Source: Gammaproteobacteria bacterium (GTDB lineage: Bacteria; Pseudomonadota; Gammaproteobacteria; SZUA-152). Taken from it: a stretch of 64,000 nucleotides of DNA. The stretch spans positions 124,001 to 188,000 of the forward strand of contig JAOUJW010000002.1 of assembly GCA_029882975.1 (NCBI GenBank). The letters run 5' to 3'. The notes below the pieces were generated by a model. That model saw only the letters and a list, made by a program, of their open reading frames with translations. It did no database searches and was not told where the DNA came from. Position 1 is the stretch's first letter. Each line of letters starts with the position of its first letter. Positions 9,149-17,809 of this stretch are shown piece after piece. A program made the translations under genes and the position numbers.

Positions 9149-9164
9149 TGGCACGCAGTCTGCA
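9149..9164 (+). promoter_or_regulatory. Sigma-54 promoter of pilA
   Basis: The sequence TGGCACGCAGTCTGCA matches the -24/-12 consensus TGGCACG-N4-TTGCA except for C instead of T at 9160, with the GG and GC doublets at the right spacing. The expected start is near 9175, giving an 87-base leader before the pilA ATG. PilR activation of a sigma-54 pilA promoter is established in Pseudomonas, and pilSR lie upstream here. Confidence 0.82.
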
Positions 9165-9261
9165 TATTGTGAATCACGCGCTAAATCAGCCGTAACAATC
9201 CGGAAGCCGCGGTTGAAGTGCGCGCTACCGAACACGACTAAAGAGAAAATCTGGAGGCAAT

Positions 9262-9729
9262 ATGAAACGAGTACAACAGGGTTTTACCCTTATCGAACTG
9301 ATGATCGTGGTAGCCATTATTGGTATTTTGGCCGCGATCGCTATTCCGGCGTATCAAGACTACACGGTACGCGCCAAAGTATCCGAAGTAATCGGTTTAG
9401 CATCTGCTGCTAAAACGACCTTGTATGAATCCTACTCTACAAATGGCACTATGCCTGCTACGAACGCTCAATTGGTTACCGACTCAACTGCCGTATTTGT
9501 GGCATCAAAATTTGTAAATGCTGGCACATATGCACTTGACGCCACCAGTGGCACGGCAGCCACATTCACTTTGACACTGACAGGTTTGAGCGGTGATGCA
9601 AATTCTAAAACCATGCAGTTCGCCTACACAGCTCAAGCTACCGGTATGCAAATGACTTGCAGCGGCGGTACTTTACCAGACAAATTCAGACCTTCTACCT
9701 GTAAAGCTACTACTCCTGCTGGTACCTAA
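9262..9729 (+). CDS. pilA: Type IVa major pilin PilA
   Basis: A 155-residue prepilin with a short positively charged leader, MKRVQQG, cleaved before F (G7/F8), then the canonical [20 protein letters not shown] helix with Glu5 of the mature protein. Two C-terminal cysteines (M-T-C and S-T-C-K) form the expected disulfide loop. The mature protein is rich in Ser and Thr, including a TTPAGT tail. A clear ribosome binding site (GGAGG) lies 5 bases before the ATG. It is followed by a strong terminator and preceded by a sigma-54 promoter, so it is transcribed alone at high level. The cytoplasmic leader would be removed by the downstream pilD product. The Ser/Thr-rich tail makes O-glycosylation plausible. 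Confidence 0.95.
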   Translation: MKRVQQGFTLIELMIVVAIIGILAAIAIPAYQDYTVRAKVSEVIGLASAAKTTLYESYSTNGTMPATNAQLVTDSTAVFVASKFVNAGTYALDATSGTAATFTLTLTGLSGDANSKTMQFAYTAQATGMQMTCSGGTLPDKFRPSTCKATTPAGT

Positions 9730-9751
9730 AATAGAAGCTGTAGTTCTCTAC

Positions 9752-9786
9752 AAACCGTCTCTCTTCACAGAGAGGCGGTTTTTTTA
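9752..9786 (+). terminator. Rho-independent terminator after pilA
   Basis: An 11-bp stem (9753-9763 with 9770-9780, one G-U pair) with a 6-base loop is followed by seven T residues (9779-9785). It begins about 23 bases after the pilA stop and isolates pilA from pilB. Confidence 0.9.
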
Positions 9787-10031
9787 TGCCTGTTGATTAT
9801 TTTGTGATCCAACGCACACTACACCCTTGCAACCAGGGACGTTCAGGATTTAATGTTCTAGTGTGATATTTTTGAACTAAAAATTGCTATAGAATTGCCG
9901 ATAGTATTTCAGTTAGGGGTTTTCGGCATCATATCCGAGTAAGCCTATTGATTTAAGGAGCCATTTTCTATAGCTTGCTCTAACACGCCACGAAAACACA
10001 ATTGGTTAAGATTAAATCAAGATAGGCAGAT
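9787..10031 (+). other. pilA-pilB intergenic region
   Basis: 245 bases between the pilA terminator and pilB. It is A/T-rich and must hold the promoter for pilBCD, since the terminator isolates pilA. I see no convincing -35/-10 pair, sigma-54 site, RNA gene or repeat. Confidence 0.4.
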
Positions 10032-11741
10032 ATGGCTACACCTCGCACACAAATGAATCTCAGCGGCCTGGCCCGCAAATTAGTCATGGATGGAGTCCTT
10101 GCCGAAGCCGCGGCCATAAAAGCCCAGGAAGATGCCAATCGGAAAAAGATCCCTATTGTCTCCTACTTGGTTGAGCAGAAACTGGTCAACAGCAAATTGC
10201 TGGCCATCGTAGCTTCGCAAGAATTCGGGGTTCCATTAATGGACATAGATGCCATTGAGCTGGACCCGGAAGTTACCAAACTGGTAGATGAAAAGTTGGT
10301 ACGGCGCCACAATGGCTTACCTTTGTTTAAACGCGGTAATCGCCTGTTTATCGCCGTTTCCGATCCCACAAACCTCATGGCCCTGGACGAAATCAAGTTC
10401 CACGCGGGTTGTAACACCGATGCAGTCCTGGTTGAAGAAGATAAACTTAAACGGGTGATTGAATCCGCCATGTCTGATGCCGACACTTCGCTAGCGGATT
10501 TGGACGGGGATCTGGATGATCTGGATATCGGCGTTGACGATGACGCGGATAGAGATAACGACTCGGGCGGCGGAGATGCGGATGACGCTCCGGTTGTACG
10601 TTTTGTCAACAAAGTACTGTTGGATGCCATTAACAGTGGTGCCTCGGATATTCATTTTGAACCCTATGAAAAATACTACCGCGTGCGCTTGCGCCGTGAC
10701 GGCGTTCTGAACGAGATCGCCACACCCCCGGTAAGTTTGGCGAAACGCCTGTCTGCCCGTATTAAGGTTTTATCACGACTGGACATTTCCGAACGCCGCA
10801 TTCCACAGGACGGTCGTATGAAAATGAAATTGTCCAAGAATCGCGCCATCGACTTTCGTGTGAGCACCTGTCCCACCTTGTTTGGCGAAAAAATCGTAAT
10901 GCGTATTCTCGATCCCAGCAGTGCCAGTCTGGGCATTGACGCTCTGGGATACGAACCTATACAAAAACAACGTTATATGGATGCTCTGTCCCAGCCACAA
11001 GGCATGATATTGGTGACCGGCCCCACCGGTAGCGGTAAAACCGTATCCCTGTATACGGGGCTGAATATACTCAATACCGAAGACCGCAATATTTCCACTG
11101 CGGAAGACCCGGCGGAAATTAACTTACCGGGGATTAACCAGGTCAATGTGGACCCCAAAGTGGGGCTCACCTTCTCCGCGGCTCTGAAAGCCTTCTTACG
11201 TCAGGACCCGGATGTGATCATGGTGGGTGAGATTCGAGACCTGGATACAGCAGAGATAGCGATCAAAGCGGCACAAACCGGTCACTTGGTGTTATCGACC
11301 CTGCATACCAATGACGCGCCACAAACCCTGTCCCGTATGATGAATATGGGCGTAGCAGCCTACAATATCGCCTCGTCCGTATCACTTATTATTGCGCAGC
11401 GCTTGGCCAGACGCCTGTGCTCTTGTAAAAAGCCGCTGAACATCCCCAAAGAAGCCCTGATTGAAGAAGGCTTTAAACCGGAGGAAGTGGGCTCCTTGAA
11501 AATCTTTGCACCCAACGGCTGCGATCAATGCAACAGCGGTTATAAAGGTCGAGTGGGTATTTATCAAGTCATGCCTTTATCCGAGGAAATGGCACGCATT
11601 ATCATGGAAAGCGGAAATGTGATGCACTTGGCAGAACAAGCCCAGAAAGAAGGTATTAATGATTTACGTCAGTCCGGATTGCTCAAAGTGAAGCAGGGCG
11701 TGACCTCGCTGGAAGAAGTTAACCGAGTCACTAAGGAATAA
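10032..11741 (+). CDS. pilB: Type IV pilus extension ATPase PilB
   Basis: A cytoplasmic hexameric ATPase that powers pilin polymerisation. The N-terminal MshEN-like domain (about 1-150) is followed by an acidic linker (DLDGDLDDLDIGVDDDAD). The secretion ATPase core has Walker A GPTGSGKT (about 328-336), a Walker B/Asp-box region VIMVGEIRD (about 393-401) and the His box LSTLHTND. A C-terminal tetracysteine zinc site has C-S-C near 462 and C-D-Q-C near 496. Length 569 is normal. pilC starts 3 bases after the stop. No pilT or pilMNOPQ genes are in the window. Confidence 0.96.
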   Translation: MATPRTQMNLSGLARKLVMDGVLAEAAAIKAQEDANRKKIPIVSYLVEQKLVNSKLLAIVASQEFGVPLMDIDAIELDPEVTKLVDEKLVRRHNGLPLFKRGNRLFIAVSDPTNLMALDEIKFHAGCNTDAVLVEEDKLKRVIESAMSDADTSLADLDGDLDDLDIGVDDDADRDNDSGGGDADDAPVVRFVNKVLLDAINSGASDIHFEPYEKYYRVRLRRDGVLNEIATPPVSLAKRLSARIKVLSRLDISERRIPQDGRMKMKLSKNRAIDFRVSTCPTLFGEKIVMRILDPSSASLGIDALGYEPIQKQRYMDALSQPQGMILVTGPTGSGKTVSLYTGLNILNTEDRNISTAEDPAEINLPGINQVNVDPKVGLTFSAALKAFLRQDPDVIMVGEIRDLDTAEIAIKAAQTGHLVLSTLHTNDAPQTLSRMMNMGVAAYNIASSVSLIIAQRLARRLCSCKKPLNIPKEALIEEGFKPEEVGSLKIFAPNGCDQCNSGYKGRVGIYQVMPLSEEMARIIMESGNVMHLAEQAQKEGINDLRQSGLLKVKQGVTSLEEVNRVTKE

Positions 11742-11744
11742 TTT

Positions 11745-12977
11745 ATGGCCAAAGCAGCTCAAGCGAAAACTGCGGATACATTTGTCTGGGAGGGAACCAA
11801 TAAACAAGGCAAGCGCGTCAAAGGTGAAACGACCGGCGCCAGTATCGCTCTGGTTAAAGCGGATTTACGACGTCAGGGCTTAACGCCGCTGAAAGTAAAG
11901 AAAAAACCTAAAGCATTGTTCGGCGGTGGACAAAAGAGTAAAAAAATCACATCCAAAGACATTGCTGTTTTTGCGCGCCAATTGGCCACCATGATGGCGG
12001 CAGGGGTACCGCTGGTACAGGCATTTGAAATCGTTGGCCGGGGCCATGAAAACCCCAGTATGCAGAACCTGATTATGGCCGTCAAAGCAGACGTAGAAGC
12101 CGGTAACTCCCTGGCGGAAGCCATGGCCAAACACCCACTGCAATTTGATGATTTGTTTTGCAACCTGGTCCATGCAGGTGAACAAGCCGGTATCCTGGAA
12201 ACCTTGTTGGACAAGATCGCCACTTACAAAGAAAAAGTGGAGGCCATCAAGAGCAAAATCAAAAAAGCCTTGTTTTACCCGGTGGCTATTGTGGTGGTGG
12301 CCTTTGTCATTACCGCAATTCTGTTGATTTTTGTAATCCCCCAGTTTGAGAGCATGTTCGCCAACTTCGGGGCGGATTTGCCGGCGCTAACCCAAATGGT
12401 TATTGTCGCGTCCAAGATATTTCAAGATTGGTGGTGGGCGATCTTCGGCGGCCTGGGAGCCGGCGTCTATGCGATGATACAAATGAAACAACGTTCTACA
12501 GCATTTAATGTTGCCATGGACAAACTGATATTAAAACTGCCGGTCGTAGGCGAAATCATTACCAAAGCCACCATCGCCCGCTTTGCCCGAACCCTATCCA
12601 CCATGTTTGCCGCCGGTATGCCCCTGGTGGAAGCCATGGATACGGTGGCGGATGCGGCAGGAAATATTGTATACACTAATGCCATTCGCATCATGAAAGA
12701 TGAGGTGTCCACCGGCACCCAGATCAACGTATGTATGAAAGCCAGCGGCCTGTTCCCCAATATGGTGGTACAAATGGTTGCCATCGGTGAAGAAACCGGC
12801 TCTATTGACAGTATGTTGGCAAAAGTGGCGGACTTCTATGAAGAGGAAGTGGACGACCTGGTAGATGGTCTCAGCTCCCTGTTGGAGCCATTTATTATGG
12901 CAATCCTTGGGGTTTTAATTGGTGGCCTGGTTATCGCCATGTACCTACCCATCTTCAAAATGGGTGAAGTGGTTTAA
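11745..12977 (+). CDS. pilC: Type IV pilus inner-membrane platform protein PilC
   Basis: A 410-residue GspF-family protein with two repeated cytoplasmic T2SF domains. The first (about 75-200) contains F-A-R-Q-L-A-T-M-M-A-A-G, and the second contains the matching F-A-R-T-L-S-T-M-F-A-A-G. Three hydrophobic spans lie near 180-200, 225-245 and at the C-terminus (FIMAILGVLIGGLVIAMYLP). It couples PilB motion to pilin assembly. It lies 3 bases after pilB and 45 bases before pilD, within a pilBCD operon. Confidence 0.96.
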   Translation: MAKAAQAKTADTFVWEGTNKQGKRVKGETTGASIALVKADLRRQGLTPLKVKKKPKALFGGGQKSKKITSKDIAVFARQLATMMAAGVPLVQAFEIVGRGHENPSMQNLIMAVKADVEAGNSLAEAMAKHPLQFDDLFCNLVHAGEQAGILETLLDKIATYKEKVEAIKSKIKKALFYPVAIVVVAFVITAILLIFVIPQFESMFANFGADLPALTQMVIVASKIFQDWWWAIFGGLGAGVYAMIQMKQRSTAFNVAMDKLILKLPVVGEIITKATIARFARTLSTMFAAGMPLVEAMDTVADAAGNIVYTNAIRIMKDEVSTGTQINVCMKASGLFPNMVVQMVAIGEETGSIDSMLAKVADFYEEEVDDLVDGLSSLLEPFIMAILGVLIGGLVIAMYLPIFKMGEVV

Positions 12978-13022
12978 ACCCTACCGGTCAAAACCTAGCA
13001 CTGGTTTAACTCAAAGGACCCC

Positions 13023-13931
13023 ATGGACGACCTGCTAACCCTGCTACAATCCAGCAGCGCTTTTTTGATCGGTGTCACGACGGTCGCCGGCTTGATTGTG
13101 GGAAGTTTTCTCAACGTCGTCATCCATCGACTACCCATTATGCTGAAACGGGACTGGAAACAACAGTGCGAGGAATTTCTGCAAGAAGATGAAACGGTAA
13201 CGCTAAAGTCCAACACCAGCGCCTCACACGAAGCCAGTCCCAGGTACAATTTGATCACGCCCGCTTCCACCTGCCCCCAATGCGGTCACAAGATTAAAGC
13301 CGTGGAAAATATCCCGGTGATCAGCTACCTCATACTCAAAGGCAAATGCGCCCATTGTAAAACAGCGATTTCCTTACGTTACCCAATCATCGAGACGGTT
13401 ACAGCGCTGTTGTCAGCCACGGTAGCCTGGCATTTTGGCTACGGACTACCCTTGTTGGCTGCTTTGTTCCTAACTTGGGCTTTAATCAGTTTGACCATGA
13501 TAGACTTTGATCACCAACTGTTACCGGATGATATTACTTTGCCCTATTTATGGCTGGGATTACTTCTGGCCTTATCCGGGGTATTCACTGATATTCATTC
13601 CAGTGTTATTGGTGCCATTGCCGGCTACCTTAGCCTGTGGCTCTTTTATTGGGCTTTTAAGCTATTAACCGGCAAGGAGGGTATGGGCTTTGGTGATTTT
13701 AAATTATTCGCCCTATTCGGAGCTTGGTTGGGTTGGCAAATGTTGCCCCTGATCATTCTCTTATCCTCTCTGGTAGGCGCTCTGGTAGGCATCAGCCTGG
13801 TGGCATTGCGGGGACGTGACAAAAACATCCCTATACCCTTCGGCCCTTATCTCGCCGCTGCAGGTTGGATCGCTTTGCTTTGGGGTCAAGAAATCAGTAA
13901 TGCGTATTTGAAAATCTCCGGTATAAGCTAA
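13023..13931 (+). CDS. pilD: Prepilin leader peptidase / N-methyltransferase PilD
   Basis: An inner-membrane aspartic protease that removes the prepilin leader and N-methylates the new Phe1. An N-terminal membrane segment is followed by a cytoplasmic loop with the zinc tetracysteine motif C-P-Q-C ... C-A-H-C (about residues 82-112), as in bifunctional PilD. The catalytic aspartates lie in MIDFDHQLLPDD (about 160) and G-M-G-F-G-D-F-K (about 220). Length 302 with about eight spans is normal. coaE follows after 4 bases, the arrangement seen in Pseudomonas and relatives. Confidence 0.96.
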   Translation: MDDLLTLLQSSSAFLIGVTTVAGLIVGSFLNVVIHRLPIMLKRDWKQQCEEFLQEDETVTLKSNTSASHEASPRYNLITPASTCPQCGHKIKAVENIPVISYLILKGKCAHCKTAISLRYPIIETVTALLSATVAWHFGYGLPLLAALFLTWALISLTMIDFDHQLLPDDITLPYLWLGLLLALSGVFTDIHSSVIGAIAGYLSLWLFYWAFKLLTGKEGMGFGDFKLFALFGAWLGWQMLPLIILLSSLVGALVGISLVALRGRDKNIPIPFGPYLAAAGWIALLWGQEISNAYLKISGIS

Positions 13932-13935
13932 ATCA

Positions 13936-14526
13936 ATGCTGATAATCGGTCTCACTGGTGGAATTGGCAGCGGCAAAACCACAGTTTCAGATCTATTCCA
14001 TCAATTGGGCGTTGATATCATCGACACTGACGTAATAGCGCGCCAATTGGTTCAGCCCGGACAGGAAGCACTGCAGCAGATTGTTGCCCATTTCGGAGTT
14101 GGTATGCTGGATCACAAGGGCCGGTTACAGCGAGAGAAATTGCGCGAATTGGTTCACAGTGACAAACTAGCCAGGGAACAACTCGAAGCCATATTGCACC
14201 CACGCATTAAACAGCAAACCCTGGATAAAATCTGTCAATTACAAGCCCCTTACTGCCTGGTGGTGGTTCCCCTGTTGTTTGAAAGCGGCTGGCAAGACTT
14301 ATTTGACCGCATATTAGTGATAGACAGTTCACAGGAACAACAAATGCAACGGATACAACAGCGGGATCAGTTGTCACAAGAGCAGGCCAGTCGCATAATG
14401 CACAATCAGATAGACCGCCGGCACCGTTTGGCGGGTGCGGATGATGTTATGGAGAACCGGGGGGATATTAGCGAACTCAAAGCCAAAGTGGAACAATTGC
14501 ACAAATTTTACCTATCGCTGTCGTAA
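13936..14526 (+). CDS. coaE: Dephospho-CoA kinase CoaE
   Basis: Phosphorylates the ribose 3'-hydroxyl of dephospho-CoA, the last step of coenzyme A synthesis. The P-loop GGIGSGKT occupies residues 8-15, followed by the conserved D-T-D near 31-33, and V-V-P-L-L-F-E-S-G (about 109-117), typical of CoaE. Length 196 matches the family (about 200). It starts 4 bases after pilD, so it is probably in the same transcript. Confidence 0.95.
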   Translation: MLIIGLTGGIGSGKTTVSDLFHQLGVDIIDTDVIARQLVQPGQEALQQIVAHFGVGMLDHKGRLQREKLRELVHSDKLAREQLEAILHPRIKQQTLDKICQLQAPYCLVVVPLLFESGWQDLFDRILVIDSSQEQQMQRIQQRDQLSQEQASRIMHNQIDRRHRLAGADDVMENRGDISELKAKVEQLHKFYLSLS

Positions 14527-14641
14527 CAGCTGATTGTTTTTCACTCAGGCATAATTATTGCGTTACTATTTTACAAGCAATTTCGTTATTTTTATTTCAC
14601 TTTTATTTACTCAAAGATTTTATATTCAGCAGCAGCCGAGA

Positions 14642-15412
14642 ATGATGGAAAACTTAATTACCTATGTACAACCGCTTAATGAACGCTTGCGTTTCTTTAT
14701 GCGCCTGGAATATTTATTTACTCAAGCCAACCATGCCGCAGCCAGTGATTGCCTCCACGACTCCCATGTGGCCGTTAACACATTGCTCGACATTATGGGA
14801 ATTATCAATCAGCAGGACCTGAAAAAAGAAGTCATCAAGGAATTGGAGCGAATCAACCAAACCCTGACCCCGCTACAAAATACCCCTGATATCCAGCATG
14901 GTCGACTTAACGATATTCTCCATTCGCTGCATCAGTATCGTGGCGAATTGCACAGCATATCCGGCCCCATCGCTCAGGAACTGCGCGATAACGAGTTTTT
15001 GAAGCATCTGCAACAACGCAAAAACATCCCCGGCGGTCTTACCGAGTGTGATCCGCCGATTTATAACCACTGGTTACACCAAGCTCCGGAAAAGAGAAAA
15101 GCCGATCTACAACAGTGGCTAAAGTGCTATGAACCGTTACACAAATCCATTGAGCTTATCATTGATTTGATCAAACAAAGCACGAATGGCATTCAAAAAA
15201 CTGCAGAAAATGGTGTCTATCAACAAAACCTGGACAGCAATACTCCTTATAAAATGGTGATGGTAGCCGTACCCCCGGACATGCCTTATTTTGCGGAAAT
15301 CAGCGGTGGAAAGCATCGCTTTACGGTTCGCTTTATGGACAGCACCAGTAAACCTCGCCCAGCCCAAACCAACAATACGGTGGTATTTGACCTTTATTGT
15401 TGCGCCCTATAA
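14642..15412 (+). CDS. zapD: Cell division protein ZapD
   Basis: A cytoplasmic FtsZ-bundling protein (DUF1342/YacF). The segment Y-V-Q-P-L-N-E-R-L-R-F-F-M-R-L-E-Y-L-F at the N-terminus is the family signature. I start at ATG 14642 (256 residues) rather than 14558, because the shorter form begins a few residues before the conserved NERLR motif, as in the 247-residue E. coli protein, while the extra 28 residues are hydrophobic and not expected. coaE-zapD-yacG is the conserved gammaproteobacterial order. Confidence 0.92.
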   Translation: MMENLITYVQPLNERLRFFMRLEYLFTQANHAAASDCLHDSHVAVNTLLDIMGIINQQDLKKEVIKELERINQTLTPLQNTPDIQHGRLNDILHSLHQYRGELHSISGPIAQELRDNEFLKHLQQRKNIPGGLTECDPPIYNHWLHQAPEKRKADLQQWLKCYEPLHKSIELIIDLIKQSTNGIQKTAENGVYQQNLDSNTPYKMVMVAVPPDMPYFAEISGGKHRFTVRFMDSTSKPRPAQTNNTVVFDLYCCAL

Positions 15413-15459
15413 GCTGCCATGGATGACGTAGCGGCTAAATTAGATTTTCGGAATAGCTT

Positions 15460-15648
15460 ATGCAAAAAACCGTTAAATGCCCCACTTGCAACAAACCCGT
15501 GATCTGGGACAAAAACTTTCCTGAACGGCCCTTTTGCAGCAGTCGCTGCCGCTTAATAGACCTAGGAGAATGGGCTTCTGAATCCCATCGAATTGTCACT
15601 GAACCAGATGATTTCACTGAAATCACGGATTCGGATTCGGATTGGTAG
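15460..15648 (+). CDS. yacG: DNA gyrase inhibitor YacG
   Basis: A 62-residue zinc protein that binds GyrB and blocks DNA binding by gyrase in E. coli. The ligands C7, C10, C26 and C30 (C-P-T-C and F-C-S-S-R-C) are all present, followed by the family motif R-L-I-D-L-G-E-W. The acidic C-terminus is encoded by three hexanucleotide repeats that overlap the end of the convergent MutT-ThiE gene by 26 bases. Confidence 0.93.
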   Translation: MQKTVKCPTCNKPVIWDKNFPERPFCSSRCRLIDLGEWASESHRIVTEPDDFTEITDSDSDW

Positions 15649-16597
15649 GCCCCCAAAAACCTCGAATTCCCGCCACACCCTGTCCGCCTCGTTGCCTGAT
15701 TTGCTGCAGATCTGAAGGTTTTATTCCGCCCAAGGCATACACAGGCACCCTGGCTTGATTTACCAGGTTTTCGAATCCATCCCATCCCAAAGGATGCGCC
15801 CAAGGGTGGCTTTGTGTGGCTTGCACCGGTGAGGCTAAAACACAGTTAACGCCCAGCGTTTGAGCTTTGTTCAACTCTTCCGCATTGTGGCAAGCGGCGC
15901 TTACCCAGCGCACATCCGGTCTGCTGCGCAATTGTTGTAACCAAAAAGAGGACAGATGCAGACCATCGGCGGATACTTGCGACAGCAAGTCCGGATCGCC
16001 GTTGAGAAACAACAAAACCCCCTGGTCGCGGCATTGCTCGGCAACTTGAACTGCCAGATCAAGATACTGTTTTCGGGACAAAGTTTTACAGCGTAGTTGC
16101 AGCATCTTGATGCCACTGCGCAACACCTGAGACAGCTGCTCCAAAAAGGACTGCTGATCCTCCGGTTCGGGAGTGATGACGTACTCCCGCGGTAATAAAA
16201 GACTGTCTATGATGCCTTGATTGGCCGCCGGAAATTCATAATCTTCCAATTGGGACAGAGGCAACCAACGCCAGGGTTGTCCCTCGCGAGACTCCACCGC
16301 TCCGCTGTAGCCTTTTGATACCCACACATCCAGAAAAACCTTCTTGTCGTCATAGGCATAGGGAATTTGAACCAAAGGATCGGCACGCTGCAGCCCCACA
16401 CCCAGCTCTTCCAACAACTCCCGCTGCAAAGCTTGAAACGCGGTTTCACCGGGTTCCACTTTGCCGCCGGGAAACTCCCATTTACCACCTTGGTGCAAAT
16501 ACTCTGCGCGGCGGGAGATCAGCACGTCCCCCTGCGGATTGAAAACCACAGCTACCGCCACATGGACTGCGCTGTTGTCAACGAATGTTGTCACCAA
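15623..16597 (-). CDS. mutT: MutT (8-oxo-dGTP hydrolase) - ThiE-like fusion protein
   Basis: 324 residues. The N-terminal domain (1-130) is a MutT Nudix hydrolase that cleanses 8-oxo-dGTP; its Nudix box at residues 45-67 is complete (G45, E51, R59, E60, E63, E64, G66). The C-terminal domain (about 135-315) is a TIM barrel of the thiamine phosphate synthase/TenI type, with [13 protein letters not shown] and an ending G-V-A-G-I-R-G-F. This fusion is known in many gammaproteobacteria, where the second domain's activity is unclear. The last residues are an N-P repeat from three copies of a hexanucleotide and overlap the 3' end of yacG (convergent). argJ lies 12 bases upstream on the same strand. 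Confidence 0.9.
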   Translation of the reverse strand: MVTTFVDNSAVHVAVAVVFNPQGDVLISRRAEYLHQGGKWEFPGGKVEPGETAFQALQRELLEELGVGLQRADPLVQIPYAYDDKKVFLDVWVSKGYSGAVESREGQPWRWLPLSQLEDYEFPAANQGIIDSLLLPREYVITPEPEDQQSFLEQLSQVLRSGIKMLQLRCKTLSRKQYLDLAVQVAEQCRDQGVLLFLNGDPDLLSQVSADGLHLSSFWLQQLRSRPDVRWVSAACHNAEELNKAQTLGVNCVLASPVQATQSHPWAHPLGWDGFENLVNQARVPVYALGGIKPSDLQQIRQRGGQGVAGIRGFWGPTNPNPNP

Positions 16598-16609
16598 AAG
16601 CTGGAACGA

Positions 16610-17809
16610 CTAAGTGCGATATTCGGCATTAATTCGGACATAGTCATAGGAGAAATCGCAGGTCCACACCTGAGTGCTGTGTTCGCCGCGATTCAGCGCC
16701 ACACGCACGGTGATTTCGTTTTGCTCCATCACGGCCTGCCCTGCCGCTTCGGTGTAATCCGGTGACCGGCCACCGTCGCGAACAATACAAACTTGGTCCA
16801 GATAGATTTCCACCGCATTAATATCCAAGGTCACACCGGAACGGCCCACTGCGGCCAGGATACGGCCCCAATTGGGATCAGAAGCAAACATGGCCGTTTT
16901 CACTAAGGGGGAATGGGCGATGGTGTAAGCCACATCGTGGCACTCCTGCATTGATGCGCCACCATTCACCTCGACCGTGATCAGCTTGGTCGCACCTTCA
17001 CCGTCACGCACTATATCCTTAGCCAACTCCTGAGCCAACCGGCACAAAGCATCGCAGAATAATCGATAAGCTGCAGAATCAGCGGTAATTTCCACTCCTG
17101 AACGACCGGTGGCCATGAGTACGCAGGCATCGTTGGTGGAAGTGTCACCGTCTACCGTAATGCGATTAAAGGACTGCGTCACGGCCTCGTTCAAACATTG
17201 TTGCAGCAAGGTCGGCTCTATTTGAGCGTCGGTTCCGATAAAAGCCAACATGGTCGCCATGTTCGGCCGTATCATGCCTGACCCTTTGGCAATGCCGGTT
17301 AAGGTGATGCTTTGATCTGCCACCGGAATTTGGTAGGAATGGGCCTTGGTCACCGTATCCGTGGTCAATATGCCATGGGATGCCTGTTCCCAACCATCAA
17401 CCGTCAAGTTCTCGACTAACGCCGGTAAAGCAGCGACAATTTTTTGTACTGGAAGATTCTCACCAATGACACCGGTGGAGAAAGGCAACACCTGCTGTTC
17501 ATCACATTGAAGCAATTGAGCCAGTTGGCGACAACTCTCTTGGGCATCTGCCATGCCCTGCTGCCCCGTACCGGCATTGGCATTTCCCGTATTTATCAAT
17601 AAACAAACGGGTTTATGAGTTTGCAGGTGGTTTTGGGCCAGCAATACCGGTGCGGCGCGAAATTCATTGCGGGTAAAGACCGCCGCCACAGCCGTCTGCG
17701 GTACCATCTTAATGGCCACCAAATCACGACGATCGGCTTTTTTGATCCCGGCACAAACCGTAGCCAGCTCGATACCGGCAACAGGATGTAACTTAGCTGA
17801 GTTTGCCAT
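16610..17809 (-). CDS. argJ: Bifunctional glutamate N-acetyltransferase / amino-acid acetyltransferase ArgJ
   Basis: Transfers acetyl from N-acetylornithine to glutamate (and can use acetyl-CoA) in cyclic arginine synthesis. The proenzyme cleaves itself before a Thr in the motif [14 protein letters not shown], which is intact. I start at ATG 17809 (399 residues, the family norm) instead of the longer open frame from 17926, because the extra 39 residues lie inside secA and do not resemble ArgJ. The gene overlaps the 3' end of secA by 17 bases. secA-argJ-mutT is a common gammaproteobacterial order. Confidence 0.94.
   Translation of the reverse strand: MANSAKLHPVAGIELATVCAGIKKADRRDLVAIKMVPQTAVAAVFTRNEFRAAPVLLAQNHLQTHKPVCLLINTGNANAGTGQQGMADAQESCRQLAQLLQCDEQQVLPFSTGVIGENLPVQKIVAALPALVENLTVDGWEQASHGILTTDTVTKAHSYQIPVADQSITLTGIAKGSGMIRPNMATMLAFIGTDAQIEPTLLQQCLNEAVTQSFNRITVDGDTSTNDACVLMATGRSGVEITADSAAYRLFCDALCRLAQELAKDIVRDGEGATKLITVEVNGGASMQECHDVAYTIAHSPLVKTAMFASDPNWGRILAAVGRSGVTLDINAVEIYLDQVCIVRDGGRSPDYTEAAGQAVMEQNEITVRVALNRGEHSTQVWTCDFSYDYVRINAEYRT

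Noticed and set aside
14558-14641. N-terminal hydrophobic extension of ZapD
   Set aside because: The family starts just before the N-E-R-L-R motif; the extension would make a cytoplasmic protein look membrane-bound.
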